NCBI RefSeq assembly: GCF_004114935.1
Contig: NZ_CP022221.1
Span: 6,965,001 to 7,029,000, forward strand
Direction of reading: 5' to 3'
Length of the DNA stretch: 64,000 nucleotides
Source: Bradyrhizobium zhanjiangense
Lineage (GTDB): Bacteria > Pseudomonadota > Alphaproteobacteria > Rhizobiales > Xanthobacteraceae
A program made the position numbers and the translations under genes. Under the pieces are notes generated by a model. The model was given only the letters and a program-made list of their open reading frames with translations, was not told the origin of the DNA and searched no databases. Positions 26,128 through 33,375 of this stretch are shown piece after piece (positions within the stretch are counted from its first letter, which is position 1; the number at the start of each line of letters is the position of its first letter).

Positions 26128-26727
26128 TCAGCGGCGCAAGCCGCCCAACGCCGGCGACTCGCCGGGCAGCATCGAGGAGTTGATGTCGCTGTCCATGCGT
26201 CCCGACTGCTGCTGGATGAAGCCGGCACCGAACGACAGGCTGAGATTGGAGGTCGGCTTGAACTCGACACCCGCGAACGCGCCATAACCGGGCGTGGCGC
26301 TGGAGGTCAGCGGCGCCAGCGAGCTGCCGATGCCGTTGCCGAACTTCAGCGTGTCGAAGCCGGCGAAGAACGTGACGGGCATGCCGCCCGCCGTTTTGGT
26401 GTTGTAGCCGAACTGCGTGCTGTCATAGGACAGCGCGCTGAAATTGCCGGCCGAGCCGGCCTGATTGAAGCCGCTCAAACCAAAATTGCCGCGCTCGCTG
26501 CCGACGAAGAAACCGTTCGCATAGCTGGTACGCCAACCCGCATCGCCGGCATTGAAGCTCGAGAAGCCGCCGTAAGTATTGGAACTCAGCTCGGCACCAC
26601 CACTGAGACCGAAAGGCCCGCCGGGAATCCAATATCGCAGCGGCGCAACTTGCGCATGAGCCGGTGCGCCGGTGAGGCAGAGCACGGCGAGAGTTGCAAG
26701 AGCGTGTGAACGTGCGAAGTTGAACAT
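26128..26727 (-). CDS. Secreted, outer-membrane-barrel-like hypothetical protein
   Basis: This 199-residue protein has a Sec signal peptide (about 1-25, cleavage after A-H-A). The mature part is rich in Gly, Ser, Phe and alternating aromatic residues (G-Y-G-A-F-A-G-V-E-F-K-P, L-S-L-S-F-G-A-G-F-I), the look of beta strands of a small outer-membrane barrel. No family is recognised with certainty. It ends with L-G-G-L-R-R rather than the usual C-terminal Phe. It is convergent with the GntR gene and divergent from the nucleotidyltransferase gene. Confidence 0.75.
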   Translation of the reverse strand: MFNFARSHALATLAVLCLTGAPAHAQVAPLRYWIPGGPFGLSGGAELSSNTYGGFSSFNAGDAGWRTSYANGFFVGSERGNFGLSGFNQAGSAGNFSALSYDSTQFGYNTKTAGGMPVTFFAGFDTLKFGNGIGSSLAPLTSSATPGYGAFAGVEFKPTSNLSLSFGAGFIQQQSGRMDSDINSSMLPGESPALGGLRR

Positions 26728-26836
26728 CCAGGTTACCGTCGAGAGTTTTGCAAATTATACTCCTCGGACATCACCAATGCCAGCGGTGCGACCGCGCCGA
26801 CGTCACGGCCCCGAGCCTCCCGGAGAGCTCCACCTG

Positions 26837-27664
26837 ATGCCCCACGATCCGTTGCTCACGCGCCTGACATCCGCCTTTGCCGGAGTACCGGGCGTCGAGG
26901 CTGTCGTTCTCGGCGGCTCGCGTGCGCGGGGCAGCGGGCACTCCACGTCGGACTACGATGTCGGCCTCTATTTCAAGACGGCGATCCCGCTGGATACCGA
27001 ACGGCTGCTGGCCGCCGCAAAGGACATCGCCGACGATCCCGCAGCCACGACCGTGACGCCGGTCGGCGAATGGGGCCCGTGGATCGTCGGCGGCGCCTGG
27101 CTTTCAGTGGAAGGCCGCAAGGTCGACCTGCTCTATCGCAACGCCGACGCGGTCGAAGCGGCGATGGAATCCAGCCGCGCGGGCGTCGTCACCATGGATT
27201 ATCAACCCGGCCATCCGCATGGCTTCTGCTCGGCAATCTGGATGGGCGAGATCGCGTATTGTCAGCCTCTGCACGATCCGAAGGGTTTGATCGCTCAGCT
27301 CAAATCAATCGCGCTTCCCTATCCGCAGGCTCTGCGCCGCGCCCTGATCCGGCGCTTCCAGTGGGAAATCCTGTTCAGCATCGAAAATGCCGAGCTCGCG
27401 GCGGCACGTAACGAGCGGACCCACATCGCGGGATGCCTCTACAGATCGCTCGCCTGCATTGCGCAGGTGCTGTTCGCCGTGAACGAACGCTATCTCATCA
27501 ATGAAAAGGGCGCGCTGCAGGAGGCGGCTGGACTGCCGCTGACGATCCCGCAACTGGAGGAGCAGGCAAACACGGTCTGGCGGCTGATCGGCGACGGTGC
27601 CTTTGCGCCCGCTTGTGAGGCCTTGCGCAGGATCGACCGGCAGTTGAAGGTGCTGACATCTTAA
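26837..27664 (+). CDS. Nucleotidyltransferase-domain protein
   Basis: This is a soluble protein of 275 residues. The N-terminal polymerase-beta-type motif V-V-L-G-G-S-R-A-R-G, then S-D-Y-D-V-G-L-Y (about 24-45) gives the metal-binding Asp pair; V-D-L-L-Y-R near residue 102 may give the third Asp. The C-terminal helical part resembles substrate domains of aminoglycoside- or small-molecule nucleotidyltransferases. ATG 26837 starts with homology; a longer start at 26777 is possible. It is followed four bases after its stop by an enoyl-CoA hydratase gene, so they are co-transcribed, though the functional link is not clear. Substrate unknown. Confidence 0.8.
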   Translation: MPHDPLLTRLTSAFAGVPGVEAVVLGGSRARGSGHSTSDYDVGLYFKTAIPLDTERLLAAAKDIADDPAATTVTPVGEWGPWIVGGAWLSVEGRKVDLLYRNADAVEAAMESSRAGVVTMDYQPGHPHGFCSAIWMGEIAYCQPLHDPKGLIAQLKSIALPYPQALRRALIRRFQWEILFSIENAELAAARNERTHIAGCLYRSLACIAQVLFAVNERYLINEKGALQEAAGLPLTIPQLEEQANTVWRLIGDGAFAPACEALRRIDRQLKVLTS

Positions 27665-27668
27665 AGGT

Positions 27669-28454
27669 ATGGAGAATCCGGTGACATCGGATAGTCCCGT
27701 CACTTACGAACGTGCAGGCAACATCGCCCGCATCACGCTGCGCCGCCCGCCCGTCAACGCGCTCAGCCTCGAACTCATCCGCGCGGTGGTCGCGGCGCTC
27801 CGCCGCGCCGCGGACGATCCGGAGGCGCGCGTGGTCGTGCTGGCGAGCGCTATCCCTAAGCGCTTCTCGGCGGGCCTCGATCTCGACATCCTGCTCGGCA
27901 AGCCCGGCGCCGAGATCCGCGAATTCCTCCAGGCGCTCTATATCGACCTCTACGACGCGCAGTATCGGCTCGGCAAACCGTCGATCGCCGCCGTCGGCGG
28001 TGCGGCGCGGGGCGGCGGCATGACCATGGCAGTGTCCTGCGATGTGGTGCTGGCGGCCAAGAGCGCGACGTTCGGCTATCCCGAGATCGACGTCGGCGTC
28101 ATCCCGGCGATCCACTATGCCCATCTGCCGCGGATCGTCGGACGTCACCGCGCCTTCGAGCTGCTGTTCACCGGCCGCGTCTTCAGTGCCGCGGAGGCGC
28201 GCGAGCTCGGCGTGGTCAACCGCGTCGTCGCCGATGCGGAGCTCGAGGCCGAGGTCGCAAGGCTCGCGGCGCAATTCGCAGGCAAATCGGCCGCAGTGCT
28301 GCGGATGGGCCGCGCCGCCTTCATGCGCCAGATCGATCTCGACTATCGGCGCAGCATTGCAAGCGCCGTCGACGATTTCTGCAATGTCGCGACGTCGGAT
28401 GAGGCGCAGGAGGGCTTGAGAGCGTTCGTGGAGAAGCGGCCGCCGAAATGGTGA
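27669..28454 (+). CDS. Enoyl-CoA hydratase/isomerase family protein
   Basis: This crotonase-fold protein has 261 residues. F-S-A-G-L-D-L-D-I and R-G-G-G-M-T-M-A form the oxyanion hole. Of the two hydratase glutamates, only the second (F-G-Y-P-E-I-D-V-G) is kept; the first is Thr. Single-Glu members include Delta3-Delta2-enoyl-CoA isomerases and dienoyl-type enzymes, so isomerase is as likely as hydratase. An AAAGG ribosome site precedes the ATG, four bases after the nucleotidyltransferase stop. Confidence 0.88.
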   Translation: MENPVTSDSPVTYERAGNIARITLRRPPVNALSLELIRAVVAALRRAADDPEARVVVLASAIPKRFSAGLDLDILLGKPGAEIREFLQALYIDLYDAQYRLGKPSIAAVGGAARGGGMTMAVSCDVVLAAKSATFGYPEIDVGVIPAIHYAHLPRIVGRHRAFELLFTGRVFSAAEARELGVVNRVVADAELEAEVARLAAQFAGKSAAVLRMGRAAFMRQIDLDYRRSIASAVDDFCNVATSDEAQEGLRAFVEKRPPKW

Positions 28455-28466
28455 GGACGGCAGCTT

Positions 28467-29102
28467 TCAGGCGGTCTTGTCGACCGAAGACGAGGAGTCC
28501 GCCGGCGGATATTTCGTCACCGGCACCATGAAGGATTTCGTGCCGACCTGGTAGATGATCTTGCCGTTCTGCCCGTCATCGGTTGCGATCTGCGCCTGGC
28601 CGAACATGATGACGTTCTTGTAGACGGTGCCGGTGCCCTGGCGGGTGACGCCGTCGGTGGTGACGCTGACCTGGGCTTCCTTGCCGTTGACCGAAAGCAC
28701 CTTGAAGCTCGCGCTCTTGCCGTTATCGCTGGAATAGCCGCCCCAGCTTCCCATGAGGCGGCTGTCGGAAGCCGGCGGGTCCTGCTTCTCGAGGTTCGCG
28801 GTCTGCTTGCCAGCGCCGCCCACCGAGAACAACAGCACCATGCTCTTGCCGTCCTTGGTGCCGACCGTGACCCCGCCGAACGTGATCAGCGAGCCATTGA
28901 CCTCGGCAAAGCCGCGCTCGGTATGCCCGTTATGGGTGTACTCGACCTGCGCCCGGGCACCGCGGATGTTCACGACCTTGAAGCCGACGGGCTGGTTGTT
29001 GCCCACCCAATTGCCCTTCCATTCACCGAGCAATTTGCTCTGGTGAAAGACCCGCTCGTTGGCGGGCGAAATCTGGCTGGTGCTCGACGTGACGATGGCC
29101 AT
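28467..29102 (-). CDS. Hypothetical protein built of two similar ~80-residue repeats
   Basis: This protein of 211 residues contains two related halves: L-L-G-E-W-K-G-N-W-V-G-N-N to about residue 110, and L-M-G-S-W-G-G-Y-S-S-D-N to about residue 195. Each has a F-K-V-[VL]-[NS]-[IV] strand, a G-x-x-A-Q-V strand and a later G-[KQ]-[SN] turn, so each half looks like a small beta domain. No signal peptide is evident from ATG 29102; a longer frame opens at 29165. The family is not recognised. The C-terminus is Ser-rich. Convergent with the hydratase gene. Confidence 0.7.
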   Translation of the reverse strand: MAIVTSSTSQISPANERVFHQSKLLGEWKGNWVGNNQPVGFKVVNIRGARAQVEYTHNGHTERGFAEVNGSLITFGGVTVGTKDGKSMVLLFSVGGAGKQTANLEKQDPPASDSRLMGSWGGYSSDNGKSASFKVLSVNGKEAQVSVTTDGVTRQGTGTVYKNVIMFGQAQIATDDGQNGKIIYQVGTKSFMVPVTKYPPADSSSSVDKTA

Positions 29103-29279
29103 GGTCTGCTCGGTGGACGGGTTCGACGCACCCGCTCTCGTTCGCGCGCCCGACAGCAACGTCAAAACGGCAGTCGTAAACGAACTGAAACAACCGGATT
29201 AGGGCCATGTGCCGGTTAACGAGCGGTTAAATTCAACCGTCGGGCGAGATGAGGCGAAAGGTCCCAACGGGGTACGCTA

Positions 29280-30158
29280 TCAGCGGCCCCAGCGGTCCGA
29301 CCAGATCTTCTCGCCGATCATGCAACTGACGCGCGGCTCCTTGTCCGCAACCCGCATCACGGGGCGCTCCGGCATGCGGCCAGCGACCTCCATCAGCAGC
29401 TTGGTGCGGATCGCTTCCTTGAACTTGTCGCGGTCCTTGATCGTGATGACGAAAGAGCCGGGACCGCCGATGACGCAGTCCTCGTAGTAGAAGTCGAGAT
29501 TGTCGATATCCATAGTCGAATAGGACGGCTCCTTGACCATGATCGGAAGACCGTTGATCACGATGCCCTTCTCTAGCGCGGCATCGCGCGCCACCGTGAC
29601 CGGGGTGCCATTGTTGTTGGGGCCGTCGCCGGAAATGTCGATCACGCGACGCAAGCCCCGATATGGATCCTCGTCGAACAGCGGCATCGCAAACATGATC
29701 GCGCCGGAGATCGAGGTGCGCGAGGCACGCCGGATCGGCGTCTTCAAGATCTCGGCGGCGACCGCATCCGCGGTCTCGGGGCCGTCGATCAGGCGCCAGG
29801 GGATGATGATCTTCTGGTCGCTGGAGGCGGCCCACTCGAAATAGGTCACGGCGATCCGGCCGTTCGGACCGAGCTTCAGCGCCTGGAGGAATTCCTTGGA
29901 CTGGATCGCCTGCGCGTAGCCTTCGCGCTGGACCGCGAGCTCGTCCATGTCCATGGAGTAGGAGACGTCGACCGCGAGGATCAGTTCGACATCGACCGTC
30001 TGTGCATCCTTGTCGGCAGCCAGCCGCTGCGGCTGATTTTGAGACGATTCAGATTTGGGCGGCTCAAATTTAGGCCCTGGCGCCGCGATGCCCGCGACGT
30101 CCCCTCCGGCAAGCACGCCGGCCACCAGCACAGCCCCGATCGAGAACAGCAAGCGCAT
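29280..30158 (-). CDS. DUF1194 protein (von Willebrand A-like), secreted
   Basis: This 292-residue protein has an N-terminal signal (about 1-25) and then a vWA-like domain: L-I-L-A-V-D-V-S-Y-S-M-D (about 59-70) supplies the D-x-S-x-S MIDAS metal site, and R-V-I-D-I-S-G-D-G-P-N-N-N the second Asp. The DUF1194 family is common in Rhizobiales and its role is unknown; the MIDAS suggests metal-dependent protein binding in the periplasm. It is preceded on the opposite side by the fluoride leader region, transcribed divergently. Confidence 0.88.
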   Translation of the reverse strand: MRLLFSIGAVLVAGVLAGGDVAGIAAPGPKFEPPKSESSQNQPQRLAADKDAQTVDVELILAVDVSYSMDMDELAVQREGYAQAIQSKEFLQALKLGPNGRIAVTYFEWAASSDQKIIIPWRLIDGPETADAVAAEILKTPIRRASRTSISGAIMFAMPLFDEDPYRGLRRVIDISGDGPNNNGTPVTVARDAALEKGIVINGLPIMVKEPSYSTMDIDNLDFYYEDCVIGGPGSFVITIKDRDKFKEAIRTKLLMEVAGRMPERPVMRVADKEPRVSCMIGEKIWSDRWGR

Positions 30159-30368
30159 CGCAGCGGTCTCCCGTCGTATGACGCGATGGTGACATGCAAT
30201 CGCCTTGCCGCAAAGTGCGAAGATCGCTTGCGCTTCACATTCGAGTTAGGATCGCCGCTGTGTTGCCTCGCTTCGCGTGACTGGAACACGCAGCGAGACC
30301 GCCACCGTCGTTCCAGAGCTCGCGCGAAGCGCGCAGAATGACGCCTAGGGACAGCGCGGCCGGCCCAC

Positions 30369-30396
30369 TTGTCCGGCGCAATTTCCATGCTAGGCT
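30369..30396 (+). promoter_or_regulatory. Candidate promoter of the fluoride operon
   Basis: TTGTCC (30369-30374) and TAGGCT (30391-30396) with a 16-base spacer would start RNA at about 30402, just before the riboswitch aptamer. The match to sigma-70 elements is modest; the placement is what makes it credible. Confidence 0.35.
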
Positions 30397-30404
30397 GGAT
30401 GCAC

Positions 30405-30471
30405 AGATGGGGATGGAGTCCCCCGACAACCGCCCGGCGGTCGATGATCGTACTGGGCTGATGACTCCTGC
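30405..30471 (+). promoter_or_regulatory. Fluoride riboswitch aptamer (crcB motif)
   Basis: The leader carries the conserved words of the crcB RNA motif in order: GGGGATGGAGTCCCCC (30409-30424), AACCGCCC (30428-30435), GGGCTGATGACTCCTGC (30455-30471). P1 pairs GGGG with CCCC; P2 pairs GCCC (30432-30435) with GGGC (30455-30458); the pseudoknot pairs GGAGT (30415-30419) with ACTCC (30463-30467). These aptamers bind Mg2+-complexed fluoride and switch on fluoride-resistance genes. Two crcB genes lie downstream in the same operon, which supports the call. Confidence 0.93.
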
Positions 30472-30520
30472 TTGAGGTGGGGCAATCTTTGAGCCTCTGC
30501 CTTTGGTGGGAGCATGGACC

Positions 30521-30546
30521 AACCCGCCGATGGCGGGTTTTTTGTT
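30521..30546 (+). terminator. Intrinsic terminator, likely riboswitch expression platform
   Basis: AACCCGCC-GAT-GGCGGGTT followed by a T run forms a textbook terminator about 50 bases after the aptamer and before the first gene. Without fluoride it should stop the transcript; fluoride binding should favour read-through. It also shows that the open frame starting at 30514 is not the real start of the MFS gene. Confidence 0.88.
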
Positions 30547-30578
30547 GCCTGGTGGCGAAGGCAGGAAACTGGGCCAGC

Positions 30579-30622
30579 AAGCCAAGGCCAGGAGAAAGTC
30601 AAGCCAAGGCCAGGAGAAAGTG
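30579..30622 (+). repeat. 22-base tandem duplication containing the ribosome binding site
   Basis: Two copies (30579-30600 and 30601-30622) of AAGCCAAGGCCAGGAGAAAG plus two bases differ only in the last base. Each has an AGGAG; only the second is close enough (about 10 bases) to the GTG start at 30628. Confidence 0.9.
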
Positions 30623-30627
30623 AAGAC

Positions 30628-31836
30628 GTGACCACGACGACACCGAATGCTGCGCGCGCCTCGCTGCCCAGGGGAATCTGGGTGCTCGGCTTCGTCTCGA
30701 TGCTGATGGACATCTCCTCCGAGATGATCCATGCGCTGCTGCCGGTCTATCTCGTCACCGCGCTCGGGGCCTCCACGCTCACGGTCGGCTTCATCGAGGG
30801 CATTGCCGAGGCGACCGCCTCGATCACAAAGATCTTCTCCGGCGCGTTGTCGGATTGGCTCGGCCGCCGCAAGCTGCTCGCCGCGCTCGGCTACGGGCTC
30901 GCCGCCTTCACCAAGCCGCTGTTTCCGCTCGCCCCGAGCGTCGGATGGCTGTTGGCGGCGCGCTTCATCGACCGCGTCGGCAAGGGCATTCGCGGCGCGC
31001 CGCGCGATGCGCTGATCGCCGACATCGCGCCCATCGGTCTGCGCGGCGCGAGCTTTGGCCTGCGGCAATCGCTCGACACCATCGGCGCCTTCGTCGGGCC
31101 GCTCGCGGCCATCGGCATGATGTGGTGGACGGCTGACAATTTTACGATCGTGTTCTGGGTGGCGGTGCTGCCGGCCTTTCTGTCCTTCGGCCTGATCGCC
31201 TTCGCCGTGCACGAGCCGGAGCCGGATCCGAACCGCAAACCTGCAACGAACCCGCTCAATCTTGCCGCGATGCGGCAGCTTGGGGCGGTCTACTGGCGCG
31301 TCGTCGCGGTCGGTGTCGTGTTCACGCTCGCGCGCTTCAGCGAGGCCTTCCTGATCCTGCGCGCGCAGAACATCGGGCTCAACCCGATGTGGGTGCCGGC
31401 GGTGCTGGTGCTGATGAACGTCACTTATGCGCTGTCGGCCTATCCCGCCGGCGTGCTGTCGGATCGAATCAACCGGACCGGCCTGCTCGCGCTCGGTCTG
31501 ATCTTCCTCGCCGGCGCCGACCTCGCGCTGGCACTGCTCCCGAGCCTTGCAGGCCTCGCGCTCGGCGTCGTGCTGTGGGGGCTGCATATGGGGCTGACGC
31601 AAGGCCTGCTCTCGGCGCTCGTCGCCGATGCCGCGCCGCCGAGCCTGCGCGGCACCGCATTCGGCTATTTCAACCTATTCACGGGTCTGGCCCTGCTGGC
31701 GGCGAGCGTGATCGCCGGCGCGTTGTGGGATGCCTATGGTCCGGCAGGCACGTTCCTGGCGGGGCTCGGCTTTGCGCTGATCTCGCTCATGGGGCTGCTT
31801 GCCGTCGGCAACGGTCTGGCAGCAGAGCAAAAATGA
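30628..31836 (+). CDS. MFS transporter, first gene of the fluoride-riboswitch operon
   Basis: This is an inner-membrane carrier of 402 residues with about 12 helices. The loop 2/3 motif reads G-A-L-S-D-W-L-G-R-R-K (near 70) and the repeat in the second half G-V-L-S-D-R-I-N-R. D-R-V-G-K-G-I-R-G-A-P-R-D-A marks the subgroup often annotated as MFS permease near crcB. The GTG start at 30628 is set by the AGGAG in the second tandem repeat and by the terminator upstream. The crcB genes follow at once. It may export fluoride-linked or other toxic ions, or relieve a side effect of fluoride; the substrate is unknown. Confidence 0.9.
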   Translation: MTTTTPNAARASLPRGIWVLGFVSMLMDISSEMIHALLPVYLVTALGASTLTVGFIEGIAEATASITKIFSGALSDWLGRRKLLAALGYGLAAFTKPLFPLAPSVGWLLAARFIDRVGKGIRGAPRDALIADIAPIGLRGASFGLRQSLDTIGAFVGPLAAIGMMWWTADNFTIVFWVAVLPAFLSFGLIAFAVHEPEPDPNRKPATNPLNLAAMRQLGAVYWRVVAVGVVFTLARFSEAFLILRAQNIGLNPMWVPAVLVLMNVTYALSAYPAGVLSDRINRTGLLALGLIFLAGADLALALLPSLAGLALGVVLWGLHMGLTQGLLSALVADAAPPSLRGTAFGYFNLFTGLALLAASVIAGALWDAYGPAGTFLAGLGFALISLMGLLAVGNGLAAEQK

Positions 31837-31855
31837 TGACGGGGAGTTTTTCGTC

Positions 31856-32245
31856 GTGCTGAGTGGGGTGCTTGCGATCATGATGGGTAGCATGCTTGGC
31901 GGCTGTGCGCGCTATTTCGTGTCCGGCGCGATCGCGCGGCGGTTGGGCGAGACGTTTCCGTGGGGCACCATGACCATCAACGTCACCGGCGCCTTCCTGA
32001 TCGGCATTTTCGGCGCGCTCGCGACCCATCCCGGCTCGGCCTTCGCCGCGCCCACCCCCTGGCTGTTCGCGGTGACCGGTTTTCTCGGCTGCTACACCAC
32101 GGTGTCCTCATTCAGCCTGCAAACCCTGACGCTGGCGCGGAGCGGCGAGCCGCTCTCTGCACTCGGCAATGTCGTGCTCTCGGTCGGGCTGTGCCTTGCG
32201 GCCGTCAGTTGCGGCTTCCTCCTCGCGGACAGGCTTGGAGGATAG
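31856..32245 (+). CDS. crcB: Fluoride channel subunit, CrcB/Fluc family (first copy)
   Basis: This is a four-helix membrane protein of 129 residues. It keeps G-G-C-A-R-Y (15-20) and the pore Asn42 in T-I-N-V-T-G-A-F. The phenylalanine-box segment, however, reads G-C-Y-T-T-V-S-S-F-S: the first Phe is Val83, while the second is kept as Phe86, and the second Gly is Cys. Fluc channels are dual-topology dimers that let F- leave the cytoplasm. With the second copy next door it likely forms a heterodimer. GTG 31856 has GGGGAG nine bases upstream; the gene starts 19 bases after the MFS stop. Confidence 0.92.
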   Translation: MLSGVLAIMMGSMLGGCARYFVSGAIARRLGETFPWGTMTINVTGAFLIGIFGALATHPGSAFAAPTPWLFAVTGFLGCYTTVSSFSLQTLTLARSGEPLSALGNVVLSVGLCLAAVSCGFLLADRLGG

Positions 32246-32251
32246 AAGCGC

Positions 32252-32680
32252 ATGGCCGTCCCCTCCTCCGCCGAGCGCTGGCGTAGCGCGATACTCTACG
32301 CCTGGGTTGCCGCCGGCAGCATCGTCGGCGGACTGACCCGTTATCTGGTCGGTCTCGCGCTCGACACCGGACCGGGCTTTCCCTTCGCTACACTGTTCAT
32401 CAACGCCACGGGATCGCTGATCATCGGCTTCTACGCGACGCTGACCGGCCCCGACGGCCGCATGCTGGCGCGTCCTGAGCACCGGCAGTTCGTCATGACC
32501 GGGTTCTGCGGTGGCTACACCACGTTCTCGACCTTCAGCCTGGAGACCTTTCGCCTGCTCGACGGCGGCATGAAGTACACGGCACTTGCCTATGTCGCAG
32601 CGTCCGTCATCTGCTGGCTGGTGTCGGCGTGGCTCGGGCATATGATGGCGAGCCGCTACAACCGCTTGACAAGGAGTTGA
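32252..32680 (+). CDS. crcB: Fluoride channel subunit, CrcB/Fluc family (second copy)
   Basis: This is a four-helix membrane protein of 142 residues with all canonical features: V-G-G-L-T-R-Y (25-31), pore Asn51 in F-I-N-A-T-G-S, and the box G-F-C-G-G-Y-T-T-F-S-T-F with Phe92 and Phe95. It begins six bases after the first copy ends. It should be the fully active half of a heterodimeric fluoride channel, or a homodimer on its own. The N-terminus has a 12-residue extension compared with short Fluc proteins. Confidence 0.94.
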   Translation: MAVPSSAERWRSAILYAWVAAGSIVGGLTRYLVGLALDTGPGFPFATLFINATGSLIIGFYATLTGPDGRMLARPEHRQFVMTGFCGGYTTFSTFSLETFRLLDGGMKYTALAYVAASVICWLVSAWLGHMMASRYNRLTRS

Positions 32681-32682
32681 CC

Positions 32683-33024
32683 ATGCAAATCCCCGCTCAG
32701 GCCGTTTTGCTCCGGATCTTCATCGGCGAGAGCGACCATTTCGACGGCAAGCCGCTCTATGAAGCGATCGTGATGACGGCACGCGAGCGGCACCTCGCCG
32801 GCGCCACCGTGCTGCGCGGTCCGATGGGCTTCGGCAAATCGAGCCGGCTCCACACTTCGAAGATCCTGCGACTTTCCGAAGACCTGCCGCTGCTGATCGA
32901 GATCGTCGACAGCGAGGACAACATCAACGCATTCCTGCCCATCCTTGATGGCATGATGTCGAGCGGCCTGATCACCTTGGAGAAGGTGCAGGTCCTGCAA
33001 TATGGTGCGAAGGCCACGAGCTGA
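32683..33024 (+). CDS. DUF190 protein, crcB-associated
   Basis: This soluble protein of 113 residues has the DUF190 pattern: L-L-R-I-F-I-G-E-S-D (8-17), L-Y-E-A-I-V, A-R-E-R-H-L-A-G-A-T-V-L-R-G-P-M-G-F-G, and L-P-L-L-I-E-I-V-D. The fold is ferredoxin/PII-like. The family is repeatedly found beside crcB genes, which suggests a role in fluoride handling, perhaps as a sensor or regulator of the channel; the mechanism is unknown. The ATG is two bases after the second crcB stop with an AAGGAG site. Last gene of the fluoride operon proper. Confidence 0.92.
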   Translation: MQIPAQAVLLRIFIGESDHFDGKPLYEAIVMTARERHLAGATVLRGPMGFGKSSRLHTSKILRLSEDLPLLIEIVDSEDNINAFLPILDGMMSSGLITLEKVQVLQYGAKATS

Positions 33025-33066
33025 TCGCTCCGGCAGGAACCCGAGCCGCCGTGTCCGGGAGGCGGA

Positions 33067-33372
33067 ATGAACGATACCGTTACCACACCGAAAACCAGGA
33101 CGAAGACCAAGGTCGAGCGGCCGCGGCTGCACAAGGTCATCCTGATCAACGATGACTACACGCCCCGCGAATTCGTCACCATGGTGCTCAAGGCCGAATT
33201 CCGCATGACGGAGGATCAGGCCTACAAGGTGATGATCACCGCGCACAAGCTGGGCACCTGCGTCGTCGCCGTGTTCACCAAGGACGTCGCCGAGACCAAG
33301 GCGACGCGTGCCACCGATGCCGGCCGTGCCAAGGGCTATCCGCTGCTGTTCACGACCGAGCCGGAGGAATAA
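33067..33372 (+). CDS. clpS: ATP-dependent Clp protease adaptor ClpS
   Basis: This adaptor of 101 residues has H-K-V-I-L-I-N-D-D-Y-T-P-R-E-F-V (22-37), the loop that contacts N-degron residues, and M-I-T-A-H-K-L-G-T-C-V-V-A-V-F. It delivers N-end-rule substrates to ClpAP. The basic N-terminal tail before residue 17 is the part that enters ClpA. It starts 42 bases after the DUF190 gene, so read-through from the fluoride operon is possible, though an own promoter is likely. clpA is not in the window. Confidence 0.96.
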   Translation: MNDTVTTPKTRTKTKVERPRLHKVILINDDYTPREFVTMVLKAEFRMTEDQAYKVMITAHKLGTCVVAVFTKDVAETKATRATDAGRAKGYPLLFTTEPEE

Positions 33373-33375
33373 GGC

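Noticed and set aside
30514..30627. N-terminal 38-residue extension of the MFS carrier
   Set aside because: The frame crosses the terminator hairpin and its T run and the tandem duplication; translation from GTG 30628 with AGGAG is far more plausible.
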